The notes: a model not told the origin generated them from the sequence alone. Positions 16,461-26,209 are shown, numbered from the stretch's first letter. The stretch is DNA of 64,000 nucleotides from Streptomyces griseus subsp. griseus (GCF_003610995.1 NZ_CP032543.1:1674001-1738000), one strand, 5' to 3'. Made by a program: numbers and translations.

Positions 16461-17266
16461 GACTTCTTGGCCTTAGCGGTGTGGGCCGCGACCCAGACGG
16501 CGGTTGCGACGAGGGCGCCGAGCCCGAAGATCCAGGCGAAGAGGCCTTCGCTGACCGGGCCCAGACCGCCGAGGGAGAGGCCACCGGGGCTCGCCGTCTC
16601 GTCACCGTTCACGGACTTGATGTACGCGATGATGTCCTTCTTCTCCTGCTCCGGCATCGTCGTGTCCGGGAAGGAGGGCATGCTCTGCGGGCCGGTCTGC
16701 ATGGCCTCGTAGATGTGCTTCGGGCTCACGCCTTCGAGGCTGGGGGCGTACTTGCCCTTGGTGAGGGCGCCGCCCTGACCGGTGAAGTTGTGGCACTGGG
16801 CGCAGTTGTTGCGGAACAGTTCGCCACCCTTGGCGACGTCCGCACCGGCCGGGTCGACCTGCTTGTCGGTCGGCGTGATGGGACCGGCGCCGAGCGACGC
16901 GACGTACGCCGCGAGCTGGTCGATCTCCGCCTGGCTGTAGATGACCTTCTTCTTCGGTACCTGGGCGCCCGGCTGCTGCGCGGGCATACGGCCCGTACCG
17001 ACCTGGAAGTCGACGGCGGCGGAGCCCACGCCCACGAGGGACGGCCCGTCGGTGGTGCCCTGACCGCCGGTTCCGTGGCAGCTGGCGCAGCCTACGGTGT
17101 AGAGCTTCTTGCCCTCGTCGATGGCGAGGGACTGGGCGGTTTCATCGGCCTGCGCCTTGCCCGCAGGCGCGAACGCGGCGTACAGCCCCCCGGTGGCCGC
17201 CAGCGCGAGGAGTAGTACGACGACCGCCGCCAGCGGATGGCGTCGTCGTGCGGAGAGCTTTTTCAC
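16457..17266 (-). CDS. qcrC: Dihaem cytochrome c subunit of the bcc complex
   Basis: A 269-residue QcrC with two CxxCH haem sites, CASCH near residue 60 and CAQCH near residue 158, each with a later axial Met candidate (RMPAQQ and SMPSFP). An N-terminal signal anchor (AAVVVLLLALAATGGLYAAF) and a C-terminal helix (AWIFGLGALVATAVWVAAHT) tether it. Having two c-type haems on one protein allows direct electron transfer to CtaC without a soluble cytochrome c, a known actinobacterial trait. The start is GTG; the gene is 56 bp after ctaE. Confidence 0.97.
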   Translation of the reverse strand: MKKLSARRRHPLAAVVVLLLALAATGGLYAAFAPAGKAQADETAQSLAIDEGKKLYTVGCASCHGTGGQGTTDGPSLVGVGSAAVDFQVGTGRMPAQQPGAQVPKKKVIYSQAEIDQLAAYVASLGAGPITPTDKQVDPAGADVAKGGELFRNNCAQCHNFTGQGGALTKGKYAPSLEGVSPKHIYEAMQTGPQSMPSFPDTTMPEQEKKDIIAYIKSVNGDETASPGGLSLGGLGPVSEGLFAWIFGLGALVATAVWVAAHTAKAKKS

Positions 17267-17322
17267 GGATTACCCCGGTGTCAGGATCTTCTGCGTCGAT
17301 GGTGGGCGGGTGCGAGCCCCGG

Positions 17323-17943
17323 TTACTTGATCATGTAGATCGTTGCGAACAGACCGATCCACACCACGTCCACGAAGTGCCAGTAGTAGGACACGACGAT
17401 GGCCGCGGTGGCCTGGTCATGGGTGAACCTCTTGGCCGCGTACGTCCTGCCGAGGACCAGCAGGAAGGCGATGAGACCGCCTGTCACGTGCAGACCGTGG
17501 AAGCCGGTGGTCAGGTAGAACACCGAGCCGTACGGGTCGGACGAGAGGGAGAGCCCCGCGTCCTTGACCAGCTCGGTGTACTCCAGGACCTGGCCGCCGA
17601 TGAAGATCGAACCCATCACGAACGTCACGATGAACCAGGTACGGAGCTTCTTCACGTCGCCCCGCTCGGCGGCGAAGACGCCGAGCTGGCAGGTGAGCGA
17701 GGAAAGCACCAGGATCGTGGTGTTCGTGGCCGAGAACGGGAAGTTCAGATGCCCGGCCATCTCCTTCCAGTAATCGGGTCCCATCACCGATCGAAGGGTG
17801 AAGTACATCGCGAAGAGGGCCGCGAAGAACATCAGCTCGGACGCCAACCAGATGATGGTTCCGACGCTGGTGAGGTTCGGCCGATTGACCGACGGGTGCG
17901 CGTGCCCGGTTTCTACTGTCGTTGCTGTCGCCACGACCGACAT
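17323..17943 (-). CDS. ctaE: Cytochrome c oxidase subunit III
   Basis: A 206-residue, five-helix CtaE. Typical blocks are [17 protein letters not shown] near the N-terminus, FHGLHVTGG and [14 protein letters not shown] at the end. It begins the ctaE-qcrC-qcrA-qcrB run, a fixed arrangement in actinobacteria reflecting the bcc-aa3 supercomplex. The start is uncertain: ATG 17943 lies inside a 21-bp palindrome and lacks a good ribosome-binding site, while an in-frame GTG lies three codons later. It is divergent from the receiver-like gene across about 190 bp. Confidence 0.95.
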   Translation of the reverse strand: MSVVATATTVETGHAHPSVNRPNLTSVGTIIWLASELMFFAALFAMYFTLRSVMGPDYWKEMAGHLNFPFSATNTTILVLSSLTCQLGVFAAERGDVKKLRTWFIVTFVMGSIFIGGQVLEYTELVKDAGLSLSSDPYGSVFYLTTGFHGLHVTGGLIAFLLVLGRTYAAKRFTHDQATAAIVVSYYWHFVDVVWIGLFATIYMIK

Positions 17944-17954
17944 TATGTCGGTCG
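17934..17954. promoter_or_regulatory. 21-bp perfect palindrome over the ctaE start codon
   Basis: CGACCGACAT-T-ATGTCGGTCG: 10-bp arms around a single central base, covering the ctaE ATG. It could be an operator in the divergent ctaE/receiver-like region or, as RNA, a hairpin hiding the ctaE start. No regulator is identified. Confidence 0.6.
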
Positions 17955-18068
17955 CTTATCCCGCCCTCACTCCGGGGGGTGCCGTTCGGTGTGTCAGTCC
18001 CGTGTGTCCTGCCCGAACGGCCCATCGAATCGGTGCCCTTACCGGTGCTGACGGCCGGTCGACCGGAG

Positions 18069-18074
18069 TACGAT
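18069..18074 (+). promoter_or_regulatory. Candidate -10 element of the receiver-like gene
   Basis: TACGAT with a weak CTGAC-type -35 about 16 bp upstream (18047-18052); 57 bp before the start codon. Support is limited to the hexamer match. Confidence 0.35.
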
Positions 18075-18130
18075 CCGCGCATCGGTTCATGCCCCGAGAG
18101 CCCCGAAGACACAGATGTCACGGAGGAACA

Positions 18131-18532
18131 ATGCAGGCGACCGCCACGGTCCTGGTCTACAGCGACGACGCCAACATCCGCGAGCAGGTGAAGCTGGCAG
18201 CCGGTCGCAGGCCTGCCGCCGACGTTCCACCGGTGAAGTTCCTGGAGTGCGCGACGCTTCCGGCCGTGCTGTCCGCGCTGGACGGCGGCGGCGTCGACGT
18301 CTGCGTCCTGGACGGCGAGACGGCTCCCATCGGCGGCATGGGCGTCTGCCGCCAGATCAAGGACGAGATCTTCCACTGCCCCCCGGTCCTCCTGCTGATC
18401 GGCCGCCCGCAGGACGCCTGGCTGGCCACCTGGAGCCGGGCGGAGGCCGCTGTGACGCTGCCGGTGGACCCGGTGGAGTTCGCCGACGCACTGGCGGCCC
18501 TGCTGCGCGCCCGGCTGGCCGTGGAGGCCTGA
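18131..18532 (+). CDS. Receiver-like (CheY-fold) single-domain protein, degenerate
   Basis: A 133-residue protein with receiver topology and no output domain. Acidic SDD at 11-13 and Asp61 in CVLDGE match the Mg-binding and phosphoacceptor positions. The conserved Thr/Ser is not obvious (LLLIGRPQD), and the usual Lys-Pro is replaced by LPVDP at 110-114, so signalling may not need normal phosphorylation. The ATG follows GGAGGA. The open frame extends to 17798, but that part overlaps ctaE antisense and has no start signal. Its place, divergent from ctaE and between the two respiratory clusters, is conserved in my memory of streptomycetes; no function is assigned. Confidence 0.85.
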   Translation: MQATATVLVYSDDANIREQVKLAAGRRPAADVPPVKFLECATLPAVLSALDGGGVDVCVLDGETAPIGGMGVCRQIKDEIFHCPPVLLLIGRPQDAWLATWSRAEAAVTLPVDPVEFADALAALLRARLAVEA

Positions 18533-18552
18533 GAGGGCCCTGTGAGCCCGTG

Positions 18553-18581
18553 AGGAGCGCCCCGCACTGCGGGGCGCTCCT
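18553..18581. terminator. Terminator hairpin between convergent genes
   Basis: Perfect 13-bp inverted repeat (arm AGGAGCGCCCCGC) with an ACT loop. Confidence 0.85.
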
Positions 18582-18592
18582 GCTGTGTCCGG

Positions 18593-19846
18593 TCAGACAT
18601 GCGGCCGCAGGCGGGCGGCCTGGAGCGTCTGCGGGCTGTCCGGGACGCCTTCGTTGAGGGCGCTGCCCTTCTGCCACTTCGCCCAGGAGAGGTTCCAGTC
18701 GCCGAACCCGTTGTCGAACGGGGTCATGGTCTCCCCCTCACTGCCGACGACCTTGACGATGTCGCCCTGGCGCACGGTGTCGAAGAACCACTCGGCGTTG
18801 CCGGTGGACATCCCGGTGCAGCCGTGGCTGACGTTGGCGCTGCCCTGGGAGCCGACGGACCAGGGCGCGGCGTGGACGTACTCACCGCTCCAGGTCACCC
18901 GGGTGGCCCAGTAGACGGGCAGGTCGTACGACTCCGACGAGCCGGCCGCGATGCCGATGCTCTCCCCGCGCATCCGGACGAACTGCTCCTTGGCGAGGAC
19001 CACCTTGATCCCGTTACGGGTGGAGAAGCCCGGCTTGCCGGTGGTGACCGGAATGGTGTTGATCACTTCTCCGTTGCGCAGGATCGTCATGGTGTGCGTG
19101 GAGGCGTCGGTGAGTGCCTCCACCCGGTCGCCCGTGGTGATCTTCAGGGGCTTGGCCTCGGCACCGTAGAGGGCGTTGGTCACCTTGATGCCCGTCAGGT
19201 TGGAGCGGACCTCGATGGTGGCGTTGGCGGGCCAGAACTCCTGGGGCCGGTAGTGGAGCTTCTTGTCGTCGACCCAGTACCAGGAGCCGGTGGCGGCCGG
19301 GGTGGAGCGGACCTTCAGGGCGCGCTCCACGGTGGCGCGTGCGGCCTTGTCGGTGACCGGAGCGCTGAGTTCCGCCGTGATGGGCTGTCCGACGCCGTAG
19401 GTGCCCGTCTCCGGGCCGAAGGCGACCTTCAGCAGCTTCTTGGGCGAGGTGGTCTCGAAGGTGAGCGTACGGGCGCCGGGAGCGCCGTCCTCGTTCTCGG
19501 TGGAGACCCTGACGGTGTATCCGGTGCCGGCCGCCATCGGAGCCGTGGAGCGCCACCTGCGGCCGTCGGCGGAGAGCTCGCCCGCCAGGTGGCGGCCGCC
19601 CGTGTCCACGGCGCTGACATCGGTGATGCGGCCGTCGTCACCCTTGACGGTGACTTCCAGCGGCTTGTCGGGGTCGGCCTTCTCGTTCTTGGAGGGACCG
19701 TTGAAGGAGACCTGGTCCCCGGCGTCGTACGGCTTCGTCGACAGCGGGTTTCCGTCGGGCTCGCCACAGGCGGTCGCACCCGCGCCAAGGGTCACGACCA
19801 GCAGAGTGCAGCTCACTACGGTGCGGATGCGCGGCGTGTGGTTCAT
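18593..19846 (-). CDS. Secreted L,D-transpeptidase with Ig-like domains (probable lipoprotein)
   Basis: A 417-residue exported protein. A signal peptide with a lipobox-like GATAC puts the lipid Cys near residue 27. Residues ~45-250 form one or two Ig-like modules, as in the mycobacterial Ldt family. The YkuD domain follows: TRNGIKVV..., then VHAAPWS and the active site SHGCTGMSTGNAEWFF with the catalytic Cys. These enzymes make 3-3 cross-links in peptidoglycan or attach proteins to it. It lies between the two respiratory operons and has its own terminator; no functional link to respiration is evident. Confidence 0.94.
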   Translation of the reverse strand: MNHTPRIRTVVSCTLLVVTLGAGATACGEPDGNPLSTKPYDAGDQVSFNGPSKNEKADPDKPLEVTVKGDDGRITDVSAVDTGGRHLAGELSADGRRWRSTAPMAAGTGYTVRVSTENEDGAPGARTLTFETTSPKKLLKVAFGPETGTYGVGQPITAELSAPVTDKAARATVERALKVRSTPAATGSWYWVDDKKLHYRPQEFWPANATIEVRSNLTGIKVTNALYGAEAKPLKITTGDRVEALTDASTHTMTILRNGEVINTIPVTTGKPGFSTRNGIKVVLAKEQFVRMRGESIGIAAGSSESYDLPVYWATRVTWSGEYVHAAPWSVGSQGSANVSHGCTGMSTGNAEWFFDTVRQGDIVKVVGSEGETMTPFDNGFGDWNLSWAKWQKGSALNEGVPDSPQTLQAARLRPHV

Positions 19847-19901
19847 GAAGCCACGCTAAGAAGATTCATCCGATCCAGCGCGTTCAATGACTCCGAACGA
19901 G

Positions 19902-19940
19902 CGAGGGGCCCGTGTCGCTTCGTGCGACGCGGGCCCCTCG
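19902..19940. terminator. Hairpin upstream of the transpeptidase / after ctaF
   Basis: A 16-bp stem with one G-U (arm CGAGGGGCCCGTGTCG) and a 7-nt loop, 32 nt beyond the ctaF stop. It ends the ctaC-ctaD-ctaF transcript. Confidence 0.8.
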
Positions 19941-19972
19941 TGGGGTAGTGCGGTGTCACCCTCCGGGGGGTG

Positions 19973-20371
19973 TCACTGGGTGCGGTTCTCGCCCCGGTAG
20001 TACTCGAAGACCCAGCCGAAGAGGCCGATCAGGAGCAGCGGAGCCGAGAAGTACATCAGCCACCAGCCGAAGACGACGCCCAGGAAGGCGAAGGCGCCAC
20101 CGACGGCCAGGGAGAGCGGCTGCCAGCTGTGCGGGGAGAAGAACCCCAGCTCGCCCGCCTCGTCGGCGACGTCCGCCTCCTTGTCGTCCTGGGCCATGGC
20201 GTCCACCCGGTTGGCCGTGAAGGCCAGGTAGAAGCCGATCATGACCGAGAGCCCGAAGGCCAGGAAGAGGGCGGTGGTGCCGACCGGCTCCTTCGACCAC
20301 CAGCCGTACACGCCGGCCATGATGAGGATGAAGGCGCTCAGCCAGAGGAACAGGTGTCCCTGGATCTTCAC
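19973..20371 (-). CDS. ctaF: Cytochrome c oxidase subunit IV (actinobacterial type)
   Basis: A 132-residue protein with four helices in two pairs ([37 protein letters not shown], then two after residue 85), separated by an acidic cytoplasmic loop [19 protein letters not shown]. It matches the small fourth subunit of actinobacterial aa3 oxidase. Its start overlaps the ctaD stop by 4 bp. Confidence 0.95.
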   Translation of the reverse strand: MKIQGHLFLWLSAFILIMAGVYGWWSKEPVGTTALFLAFGLSVMIGFYLAFTANRVDAMAQDDKEADVADEAGELGFFSPHSWQPLSLAVGGAFAFLGVVFGWWLMYFSAPLLLIGLFGWVFEYYRGENRTQ

Positions 20372-22104
20372 TTGCCTGCCTCCTTGCCGCCGACGAGGGC
20401 CTTGTCCGACTCGGAGTGGTGCTCAAGCTGTTCGAGCGCCGCGATCTCCGGGTGGTGCAGGTCGAACGCCGGGGATTCGGAACGGATCCGCGGCAGGGTG
20501 AGGAAGTTGTGCCGCGGGGGCGGGCAGGAGGTCGCCCACTCCAGCGAGCGGCCGTAGCCCCAGGGGTCGTCGACCTCGACCTTCTTGCCGTACTTGGCGG
20601 TCTTCCAGACGTTGTAGAAGAACGGCAGCATCGACAGGCCGAGCACGAAGGACGCGATCGTGGAGATCGTGTTCAGCGCGGTGAAGCCGTCGGCGGCGAG
20701 GTAGTCCGCGTAGCGACGCGGCATTCCCTCGGCACCGAGCCAGTGCTGCACCAGGAAGGTCCCGTGGAAGCCGACGAACAGCGTCCAGAAGGTGATCTTC
20801 CCGAGCCGCTCGTCCAGCATCTTGCCGGTGAACTTCGGCCACCAGAAGTGGAATCCGGAGAACATCGCGAAGACCACGGTGCCGAAGATGACGTAGTGGA
20901 AGTGCGCGACGACGAAGTACGAGTCGGAGACGTGGAAGTCCATCGGGGGCGAGGCCAGGATGACGCCGGTCAGACCACCGAAGGTGAAGGTGATCAGGAA
21001 GCCGACGGCCCAGAGCATCGGTGTCTCGAAGGACAACGACCCCTTCCACATCGTGCCGATCCAGTTGAAGAACTTCACCCCGGTCGGTACCGCGATCAGG
21101 AACGTCATGAAGGAGAAGAACGGCAACAGCACGCCGCCCGTCACATACATGTGGTGCGCCCACACCGTCACCGAGAGACCGGCGATGGCGATCGTCGCGG
21201 CGATCAGACCGATGTAGCCGAACATCGGCTTGCGGCTGAATACCGGGATGACCTCGGAAATGATTCCGAAGAACGGCAGGGCGATGATGTACACCTCTGG
21301 GTGTCCGAAGAACCAGAAGAGGTGTTGCCAGAGCAACGCGCCGCCGTTGGCGGAGTCGAAGATATGCGCACCGAATTTCCGATCCGCCTCCAGCGCGAAG
21401 AGCGCGGCGGCGAGAACGGGGAAGGCCAGCAGGACCAGGACACCGGTCAGCAGGACGTTCCAGGTGAAGATCGGCATGCGGAACATCGTCATGCCGGGGG
21501 CGCGCATGCAGATGATCGTGGTGATGAAGTTGACCGAGCCGAGGATCGTGCCGAAGCCGGAGAAGGCCAGACCCATGATCCACATGTCGGCGCCGATGCC
21601 CGGCGAGCGGACCGCGTCGTTCAGCGGCGCGTAGGCGAACCAGCCGAAGTCGGCGGCGCCCTGCGGCGTGAGGAAGCCGGCCACCGCGATGAGCGAGCCG
21701 AAGAGGTACAGCCAGTACGCGAACATGTTCAGCCGCGGGAACGCCACATCGGGCGCGCCGATCTGGAGCGGCATGATCCAGTTCGCGAATCCGGCGAACA
21801 GCGGCGTCGCGAACATCAGCAGCATGATCGTGCCGTGCATCGTGAACGCCTGGTTGAACTGCTCGTTCGACATGATCTGGGTGCCGGGACGAGCGAGCTC
21901 GGCGCGCATGAAGAGCGCCATGAGTCCGCCGATGATGAAGAAGGCGAACGACGTGACCAGGTAGAGCGAGCCGATCGTCTTGTGGTCAGTGGTGGTCAGC
22001 CACTTGATGACGACGTTTCCCGGCTCCTTGCGGCGCACGGGCAGTTCGTCCTCGTACGAGTCGTCTGCCGGTGCCGCACCCTGAGGTTCGTTGAGGATGC
22101 TCAC
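20368..22104 (-). CDS. ctaD: Cytochrome c oxidase subunit I
   Basis: A 578-residue haem-copper oxidase subunit I with 12 helices. The CuB/tyrosine helix is [17 protein letters not shown], the second CuB pair is AHHMYVTGG, and the haem a/a3 ligands are in [12 protein letters not shown]. The K-channel Tyr of PEVYI and the D-channel NXXN-type loop are retained, so it is an A-type proton pump. GTG start; 4-bp overlaps on both sides (ctaC and ctaF). The C-terminal tail after the last helix is short and acidic. Confidence 0.98.
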   Translation of the reverse strand: MSILNEPQGAAPADDSYEDELPVRRKEPGNVVIKWLTTTDHKTIGSLYLVTSFAFFIIGGLMALFMRAELARPGTQIMSNEQFNQAFTMHGTIMLLMFATPLFAGFANWIMPLQIGAPDVAFPRLNMFAYWLYLFGSLIAVAGFLTPQGAADFGWFAYAPLNDAVRSPGIGADMWIMGLAFSGFGTILGSVNFITTIICMRAPGMTMFRMPIFTWNVLLTGVLVLLAFPVLAAALFALEADRKFGAHIFDSANGGALLWQHLFWFFGHPEVYIIALPFFGIISEVIPVFSRKPMFGYIGLIAATIAIAGLSVTVWAHHMYVTGGVLLPFFSFMTFLIAVPTGVKFFNWIGTMWKGSLSFETPMLWAVGFLITFTFGGLTGVILASPPMDFHVSDSYFVVAHFHYVIFGTVVFAMFSGFHFWWPKFTGKMLDERLGKITFWTLFVGFHGTFLVQHWLGAEGMPRRYADYLAADGFTALNTISTIASFVLGLSMLPFFYNVWKTAKYGKKVEVDDPWGYGRSLEWATSCPPPRHNFLTLPRIRSESPAFDLHHPEIAALEQLEHHSESDKALVGGKEAGK

Positions 22105-23069
22105 AGTTGCTTCTTCTCCGAATTCCTGGCCGGGTCGGTCTGCTCGATGCCTGCCGGCATGTAGCCCGTCTGACCCTTCTCAGCCAGCTCCTTGAGGTGC
22201 TGCTGGTACCGCTCCGGGGAGACGACCTTGACGTTGAAGAGCATCCGGGAGTGGTCGACGCCGCAGAGCTCGGCGCACTTGCCCATGAAGGTGCCCTCCC
22301 GGTTGGGAGTGACCTCGAAGACGTTGGTGTGGCCCGGGATGACGTCCTGCTTCATGAGGAACGGCACCACCCAGAAGGAGTGGATGACGTCACGCGAAGT
22401 GAGGACGAAGCGGACCTTCTCCCCCTTCGGCAGCCACAGGGTCGGGCCCGGGTTGCCGTTCTGGGGGTTGCGCGTCCCGGGGATGCCCGCGTCGTAGACG
22501 CCGGTGGCGTCCTTCGGGAAGTCATCCTGGAACTTCTGGGGGATGGCCGCGAGCTCCTTGGGAACCTCGCCGCCCGCAGCGGGCTGGCCTTCCACCTTCT
22601 CGATGTAGTTGAAGCCCCAGCTCCACTGGTAGCCGACCACGTTGACCGTGTGGGCCGGCTTGTCGGAGAGTTCGAGGAGCTTCGACTCATCACGCGCGGT
22701 GAAGTAGAAGAGCACCGAGACGATGATGAGGGGAACCACTGTGTACAACGCCTCGATGGGCATGTTGTACCTGGTCTGCGGAGGTACCTCCACCTTGGTC
22801 CGGCTACGCCGGTGGAAGAAGACGCTCCAGAGGATCAGCCCCCAGACAAGGACACCCGTGACGAGCGCTGCCGCCCACGAGCCTTGCCAGAGGGAGAGGA
22901 TCCGAGGGGCCTCTTCCGTTACCGGGGTGGGCATACCGAGGCGGGGAAAATCCTCCCAGTTGTATGAACAACCGGAGGCCGTCGCCAGGACCAGGCCCGC
23001 AGTCAGCACCTGCGGCAGCTTCCGCCGCATCGGGCGCCGCGACGAGCGGTCGGAGCCGTTGGGACTCAC
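22101..23069 (-). CDS. ctaC: Cytochrome c oxidase subunit II
   Basis: A 322-residue CtaC with a signal peptide and lipobox-like LATASGC, two helices ([17 protein letters not shown] and [14 protein letters not shown]) and a periplasmic-side cupredoxin domain. The CuA site is complete: His in DVIHSFWV, then [13 protein letters not shown] start at GTG 23069 ([10 protein letters not shown]), which follows GGGAAGG at 6 nt; ten upstream codons are discounted. It is the first gene of ctaC-ctaD-ctaF. It lacks a fused cytochrome c domain, consistent with electrons coming from QcrC. Confidence 0.97.
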   Translation of the reverse strand: MSPNGSDRSSRRPMRRKLPQVLTAGLVLATASGCSYNWEDFPRLGMPTPVTEEAPRILSLWQGSWAAALVTGVLVWGLILWSVFFHRRSRTKVEVPPQTRYNMPIEALYTVVPLIIVSVLFYFTARDESKLLELSDKPAHTVNVVGYQWSWGFNYIEKVEGQPAAGGEVPKELAAIPQKFQDDFPKDATGVYDAGIPGTRNPQNGNPGPTLWLPKGEKVRFVLTSRDVIHSFWVVPFLMKQDVIPGHTNVFEVTPNREGTFMGKCAELCGVDHSRMLFNVKVVSPERYQQHLKELAEKGQTGYMPAGIEQTDPARNSEKKQL

Positions 23070-23340
23070 GTAGCGCCTTCCCGAGAGTCTCGCCCGCACG
23101 GCCGGCGCGCCCGTCTCTCTGGTCGGTCGCCGTCCCTGTCGCGGGCAGGGGTTTGGATGTTTATGCGGACCAAACCCTACTGGACGCTATTTGGGGTCGC
23201 GCGGGGAGGGTGCCCAACGCGCCGCCCGACTCCCCGAAGGGGTGGAATCGGGGCCTCCGGCGGCCATCTGACGCCCTCTCTCCCGGCCGGTCCGGGCAGG
23301 CGGGCGCCGGGCGGGGACCGGTGCGGGCTAGCGTGGCGGC

Positions 23341-24723
23341 GTGCCCTACTTCGACGCCGCCTCCGCCGCCCCTCTGCACCCCGTCGCACGCCAGGCGCTG
23401 CTTGCCGCGCTGGACGAGGGCTGGGCCGACCCCGCCCGCCTGTACCGCGAGGGGCGGCGCGCCCGGCTGCTGCTGGACGCCGCCCGGGAGGCCGCGGCGG
23501 ACGCGGTCGGCTGCCGTCCGGACGAGCTGGTCTTCACCTCTTCGGGGACGAGTGCGGTGCACGCGGGAATCGCCGGCGCTCTTTCGGGGCGTCGGCGTGT
23601 CGGCCGCCATCTGGCCCTCTCGGCGGTCGAGCACTCGTCGGTGCTCCATTCGGCGGCGGCGCACGAGGCGGCGGGCGGCTCGTCCACCGAGGTGCCGGTG
23701 GAGCGGTCGGGGGCGGTGGACCCGGTGGCGTACGCCGGAGCGCTCCGGCCCGACACCGCGCTGGCCTGCCTCCAGTCGGCCAACCACGAGGTGGGGACCG
23801 AGCAGCCGGTGGCGGAGGTGGCCGGGCTCTGCGCCGAGGCGGGGGTGCCGCTGCTGGTGGACGCCGCGCAGTCGCTGGGGTGGGGGCCGGTGGCGGGTGG
23901 CTGGTCGCTGCTGACGGCGAGCGCGCACAAGTGGGGCGGGCCGGCCGGGGTGGGGTTGCTGGCGGTACGCAAGGGGGTGCGGTTCGCGCCGCAAGGCCCG
24001 GCCGGGGAGCGGGAGTCGGGCCGGGCGCCGGGGTTCGAGAACCTGCCGGCGATCGTGGCGGCGGCGGCCTCGCTCCGTGCGGTGCGAGAGGAGGCGGCGG
24101 CCGAGGCGGTGCGGCTGCGGGCGCTGGTGGACCGGATCCGGTCGGTGGTGGCCGAGCGGGTGGGCGATGTGGAGGTGGTCGGCGATCCGGAGCGGCGGCT
24201 GCCGCATCTGGTCACCTTCTCCTGTCTCTATGTCGATGGGGAGACCCTGCTCCATGAGCTGGACCGGCACGGTTTCTCCGTATCGTCCGGTTCGTCCTGC
24301 ACGAGCAGCACGCTGGAGCCGAGCCATGTGCTCAAGGCGATGGGCGTGCTCTCGGAGGGGAACGTCCGGGTGTCGCTGCCGCTGGGCACGGCGGAGGCCG
24401 ATGTGGACCGGTTCCTTGAGGTGGTGCCCGGGGTGGTCGCGGAGGTACGGGAGCGGCTCGGCGCCCCGGTCTCCTCGCCGCCCTCCCCCGCGCCCGTCGC
24501 CTCCCTGGTGGTGGACGCGCTCGGCCGGCGCTGCCCGGTCCCGGTGATCGAGCTCGCAAAGGTGATCGGGGAGGTGCCGGTGGGCGCCACGGTGACGGTG
24601 CTCGCCGACGACGAGGCGGCGCGGCTGGACATCCCCGCCTGGTGCGAGATGCGGGAGCAGGAGTACGTGGGCGAGGAGCCGGCGGACCGGGGCTCGGCCT
24701 ATGTGGTCCGCCGGCTCAGCTGA
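23341..24723 (+). CDS. Cysteine desulfurase fused to a TusA-like sulfur carrier domain
   Basis: A 460-residue fusion. Residues 1-370 are an IscS/NifS-like desulfurase: phosphate-binding TSSGTSAVHAG, Schiff-base Lys197 in SAHKWGG, and active-site Cys320 in SGSSCTSSTLEPSHVL. After a Pro-rich linker, residues ~386-460 are a TusA domain with its key Cys398 in GRRCPVPVIELAK. Persulfide made by the first domain can pass in cis to the carrier, as IscS-TusA do in tRNA thiolation elsewhere. The gene looks leaderless: TAGCGT sits 6 nt before the GTG. It ends flush against the convergent kinase with no spacer. The downstream acceptor is unknown; Fe-S gene erpA lies 3 kb away. Confidence 0.92.
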   Translation: MPYFDAASAAPLHPVARQALLAALDEGWADPARLYREGRRARLLLDAAREAAADAVGCRPDELVFTSSGTSAVHAGIAGALSGRRRVGRHLALSAVEHSSVLHSAAAHEAAGGSSTEVPVERSGAVDPVAYAGALRPDTALACLQSANHEVGTEQPVAEVAGLCAEAGVPLLVDAAQSLGWGPVAGGWSLLTASAHKWGGPAGVGLLAVRKGVRFAPQGPAGERESGRAPGFENLPAIVAAAASLRAVREEAAAEAVRLRALVDRIRSVVAERVGDVEVVGDPERRLPHLVTFSCLYVDGETLLHELDRHGFSVSSGSSCTSSTLEPSHVLKAMGVLSEGNVRVSLPLGTAEADVDRFLEVVPGVVAEVRERLGAPVSSPPSPAPVASLVVDALGRRCPVPVIELAKVIGEVPVGATVTVLADDEAARLDIPAWCEMREQEYVGEEPADRGSAYVVRRLS

Positions 24724-25698
24724 TCAGGCCAGGTGCTGCCGGACCTCGGCGGCGGCCTCGTGGCCGTACGCCTTGGTGAAGCGGTCCATGAAGTGGGTGC
24801 GGCGCAGGGTGTACTCCTGGGTGCCGACCGTCTCGATGACCAGGGTGGCGAGCATGCAGCCGACCTGGGCGGCGCGCTCCAGGCCGACGCCCCAGGCGAG
24901 ACCGGAGAGGAACCCGGCCCGGAAGGCGTCGCCGACGCCGGTCGGGTCGGCCTTGGACTCCTCCTCGGGGCAGCCGACCTCGATGACCGCCTCGCCCGCC
25001 TTCTCGATCCGCACACCGCGCGAGCCGAGCGTGGTCACCCGGTGGCCGACCTTGGACAGGATCTCCTCGTCGCTCCAGCCGGTCTTGGACTCGATGAGCC
25101 CCTTCTCGTACTCGTTGGAGAAGAGGAAGGTGGCGCCCTCCAGCAGGATGCGGATCTCCTCTCCGTTCATCCGCGCGATCTGCTGCGAGAAGTCCGCGGC
25201 GAACGGGATGTTCCGCGAGCGGCACTCCTCGGTGTGGCGGAGCATCGCCTCCGGGTCGTCCGCGCCGATCGAGACGAGGTCGAGGCCGCCGACGCGGTCC
25301 GCGACGCTCTTCAGCTCGATGAGGCGGGCCTCGCTCATCGCACCCGTGTAGAAGGAGCCGATCTGGTTGTGGTCGGCGTCGGTGGTGCAGACGAAGCGGG
25401 CGGTGTGCAGCACCTCGGAGATCCGGACCGAGCCGGTCTCGACGCCGTGCCGGTCCAGCCAGGCGCGGTACTCGTCGAAGTCGGAGCCCGCGGCGCCCAC
25501 GAGGATCGGCTTGGTGCCGAGCAGGCCCATGCCGAAGCAGATGTTGGCGGCCACACCGCCCCGGCGCACATCGAGGTTGTCGACCAGGAAGGAGAGGGAG
25601 ACCGTGTGCAGCTGATCCGCGACCAGCTGGTCGGCGAAGCGGCCGGGGAAGGTCATGAGGTGATCGGTGGCGATGGAGCCGGTGACTGCGATACGCAC
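24724..25698 (-). CDS. PfkB-family carbohydrate/nucleoside kinase
   Basis: A 324-residue ribokinase-superfamily protein. The N-terminus VRIAVTGSIATDHLMTFPG, the substrate-loop RRGGVAANICFGMG and PfkB signature 2, DPTGVGDAFRAG with the catalytic Asp and anion hole, are intact. Actinobacterial relatives include adenosine-kinase-like enzymes; the substrate cannot be fixed from sequence. GTG 25698 follows AGGAGA; the frame's extra 22 upstream codons are not supported. It is divergent from the small 65-residue gene. Confidence 0.92.
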   Translation of the reverse strand: MRIAVTGSIATDHLMTFPGRFADQLVADQLHTVSLSFLVDNLDVRRGGVAANICFGMGLLGTKPILVGAAGSDFDEYRAWLDRHGVETGSVRISEVLHTARFVCTTDADHNQIGSFYTGAMSEARLIELKSVADRVGGLDLVSIGADDPEAMLRHTEECRSRNIPFAADFSQQIARMNGEEIRILLEGATFLFSNEYEKGLIESKTGWSDEEILSKVGHRVTTLGSRGVRIEKAGEAVIEVGCPEEESKADPTGVGDAFRAGFLSGLAWGVGLERAAQVGCMLATLVIETVGTQEYTLRRTHFMDRFTKAYGHEAAAEVRQHLA

Positions 25699-25854
25699 GG
25701 GGAGGCTTCTCCTGCGGAAGGCGAAGGGCCGAGGTGCGCCCTCCGGGACGGCGTGACAGTTCACGCTACCGGGTGAGCTCTCCGGGTGGGAAAAGGGAAA
25801 ACTACCCGATAGTAGGGCTTTCTACCTGAGCGTGACCGTGGTTACGGTGCGGAT

Positions 25855-26052
25855 ATGTCGAACCACACCGCATCGCGAGAGTCCGAAGTGAGCCTGGCTG
25901 AGCTGCGCGGGGACTGTGCGCGCATGGCTCCGCACTGGTCCGCCCCCGTGAAGACCGTCACCGCGCCGGTGAAGCCGTCGCTCATCCACGGGGTCACGGT
26001 GCCGCCCGCGTCGGCGCGGCTGATCGACGCGATGTCCGAGTACGGGGACTGA
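25855..26052 (+). CDS. Small conserved protein of unknown function
   Basis: A 65-residue protein, MSNHTASRESEVSLAELRG at its start, Val/Pro/Lys-rich in the middle and ending IDAMSEYGD. Third-codon GC bias supports coding. TACGGT ends 6 nt before the ATG, with TTCTAC 17 bp further up, so it is probably leaderless. I do not recognise a domain. It has no Cys and no membrane segment. Confidence 0.65.
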   Translation: MSNHTASRESEVSLAELRGDCARMAPHWSAPVKTVTAPVKPSLIHGVTVPPASARLIDAMSEYGD

Positions 26053-26209
26053 CCGCTTCGGTACGGTCTCCGGCCGGAACTGTACGGGCTCCGCGCCCGG
26101 TTCGCCGTCGTAGGGGAACCGCATCCTCCTCCGCTCCGTCCCACCGGTGTCCCCGTCCGGGGGCACGCGGCAGTGAACGCGACGGCAACGCAGTCGAAGG
26201 AGCGATCCG

